A DNA stretch of 5,318 nucleotides from Pseudomonadota bacterium (GTDB lineage: Bacteria > Desulfobacterota > JAPLJL01). Under the pieces are notes generated by a model. It had not been told where the DNA came from. It saw only the letters and a program-made list of their open reading frames with translations, and did no database searches. Shown piece by piece: positions 5,203-5,318 of the stretch. Both the position numbers and the translations under genes were made by a program. The stretch's first letter is position 1; every line of letters starts with the position of its first letter. The stretch spans positions 1-5,318 of the forward strand of contig JAPLJL010000398.1 in the NCBI GenBank assembly GCA_026388615.1. The letters are read 5' to 3'.

Positions 5203-5318
5203 AAATGACGAATTTCTAATTTCTAATGCCTAATCAAACACCAATGAACAAACAGAAGAAAATGACCAATGTCTAATTTCTAATGGCTAATCAAACACCA
5301 ATTACTAATGACTAATTA
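5203..5318 (+). repeat. 57-nt-period AATG/CTAAT repeat array, cut by the window end
   Basis: The block 5203-5245 recurs at 5260-5302 with three mismatches in 43 positions (5210, 5214 and 5229 against their partners), giving a 57-nt period. The shared core reads TCTAATTTCTAATG followed by CTAATCAAACACCAAT. The tail 5301-5318 continues with ATTACTAATGACTAATTA, like the copy at 4211-4239. It begins 12 nt after the stop of the preceding gene. Too long, imperfect and low in complexity for a CRISPR, it is a dispersed intergenic repeat whose full length lies beyond the window. Confidence 0.75.

Noticed and set aside
5203..5302. CRISPR-like direct repeats
   Set aside because: The repeated block is 43 nt, imperfect and low in complexity, with only a 14-nt interval and two copies; no cas genes are present.

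Overview
The window holds three protein-coding genes separated by repeat-rich intergenic DNA. It looks like chromosomal DNA from an uncultured, free-living environmental bacterium. The gene families present (Kelch-type secreted protein, NTT-like transporter fused to HEAT repeats and a cyclic-nucleotide domain, DUF2378-like protein) and the palindromic and AATG/CTAAT-rich repeats fit Myxococcota/Desulfobacterota, Acidobacteriota or related candidate phyla. No marker gene allows a firm placement. There are no rRNA or tRNA genes, no CRISPR array and no transposase.

Layout. Positions 1-404 carry no gene. They hold a compound palindromic repeat (26-83), a small perfect hairpin (186-203), a convincing intrinsic terminator for whatever lies upstream (226-260), and the leader of the first gene. 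Positions 405-920 (+) encode a short exported Kelch-repeat protein that stops after about two repeats and looks truncated. Positions 934-4110 (-) encode the dominant gene: a 1058-residue protein with about 12 membrane segments resembling ATP/ADP-translocase (NTT) transporters, a long HEAT-repeat solenoid, and a C-terminal cyclic-nucleotide-binding domain with the key Glu and Arg present. A 55-bp compound palindrome of the same architecture as the one at 26-83 sits inside its reading frame and is translated.

Positions 4111-4615 are a divergent intergenic region. It carries a plausible promoter for the transporter gene, AATG/CTAAT-type repeats in both orientations, a TTGGTTC direct repeat and a cluster of DnaA-box-like 9-mers. 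Positions 4616-5191 (+) encode a 191-residue DUF2378/TIGR02265-like protein. Positions 5203-5318 are a 57-nt-period AATG/CTAAT repeat that runs off the window end.

Nothing shows that the three genes act in one pathway. The first two converge with a 13-bp gap, and the second and third diverge. The most notable observations are the palindromic element that appears domesticated as coding sequence, the transporter/HEAT/cyclic-nucleotide fusion, and the DnaA-box-like cluster in the divergent intergenic region.
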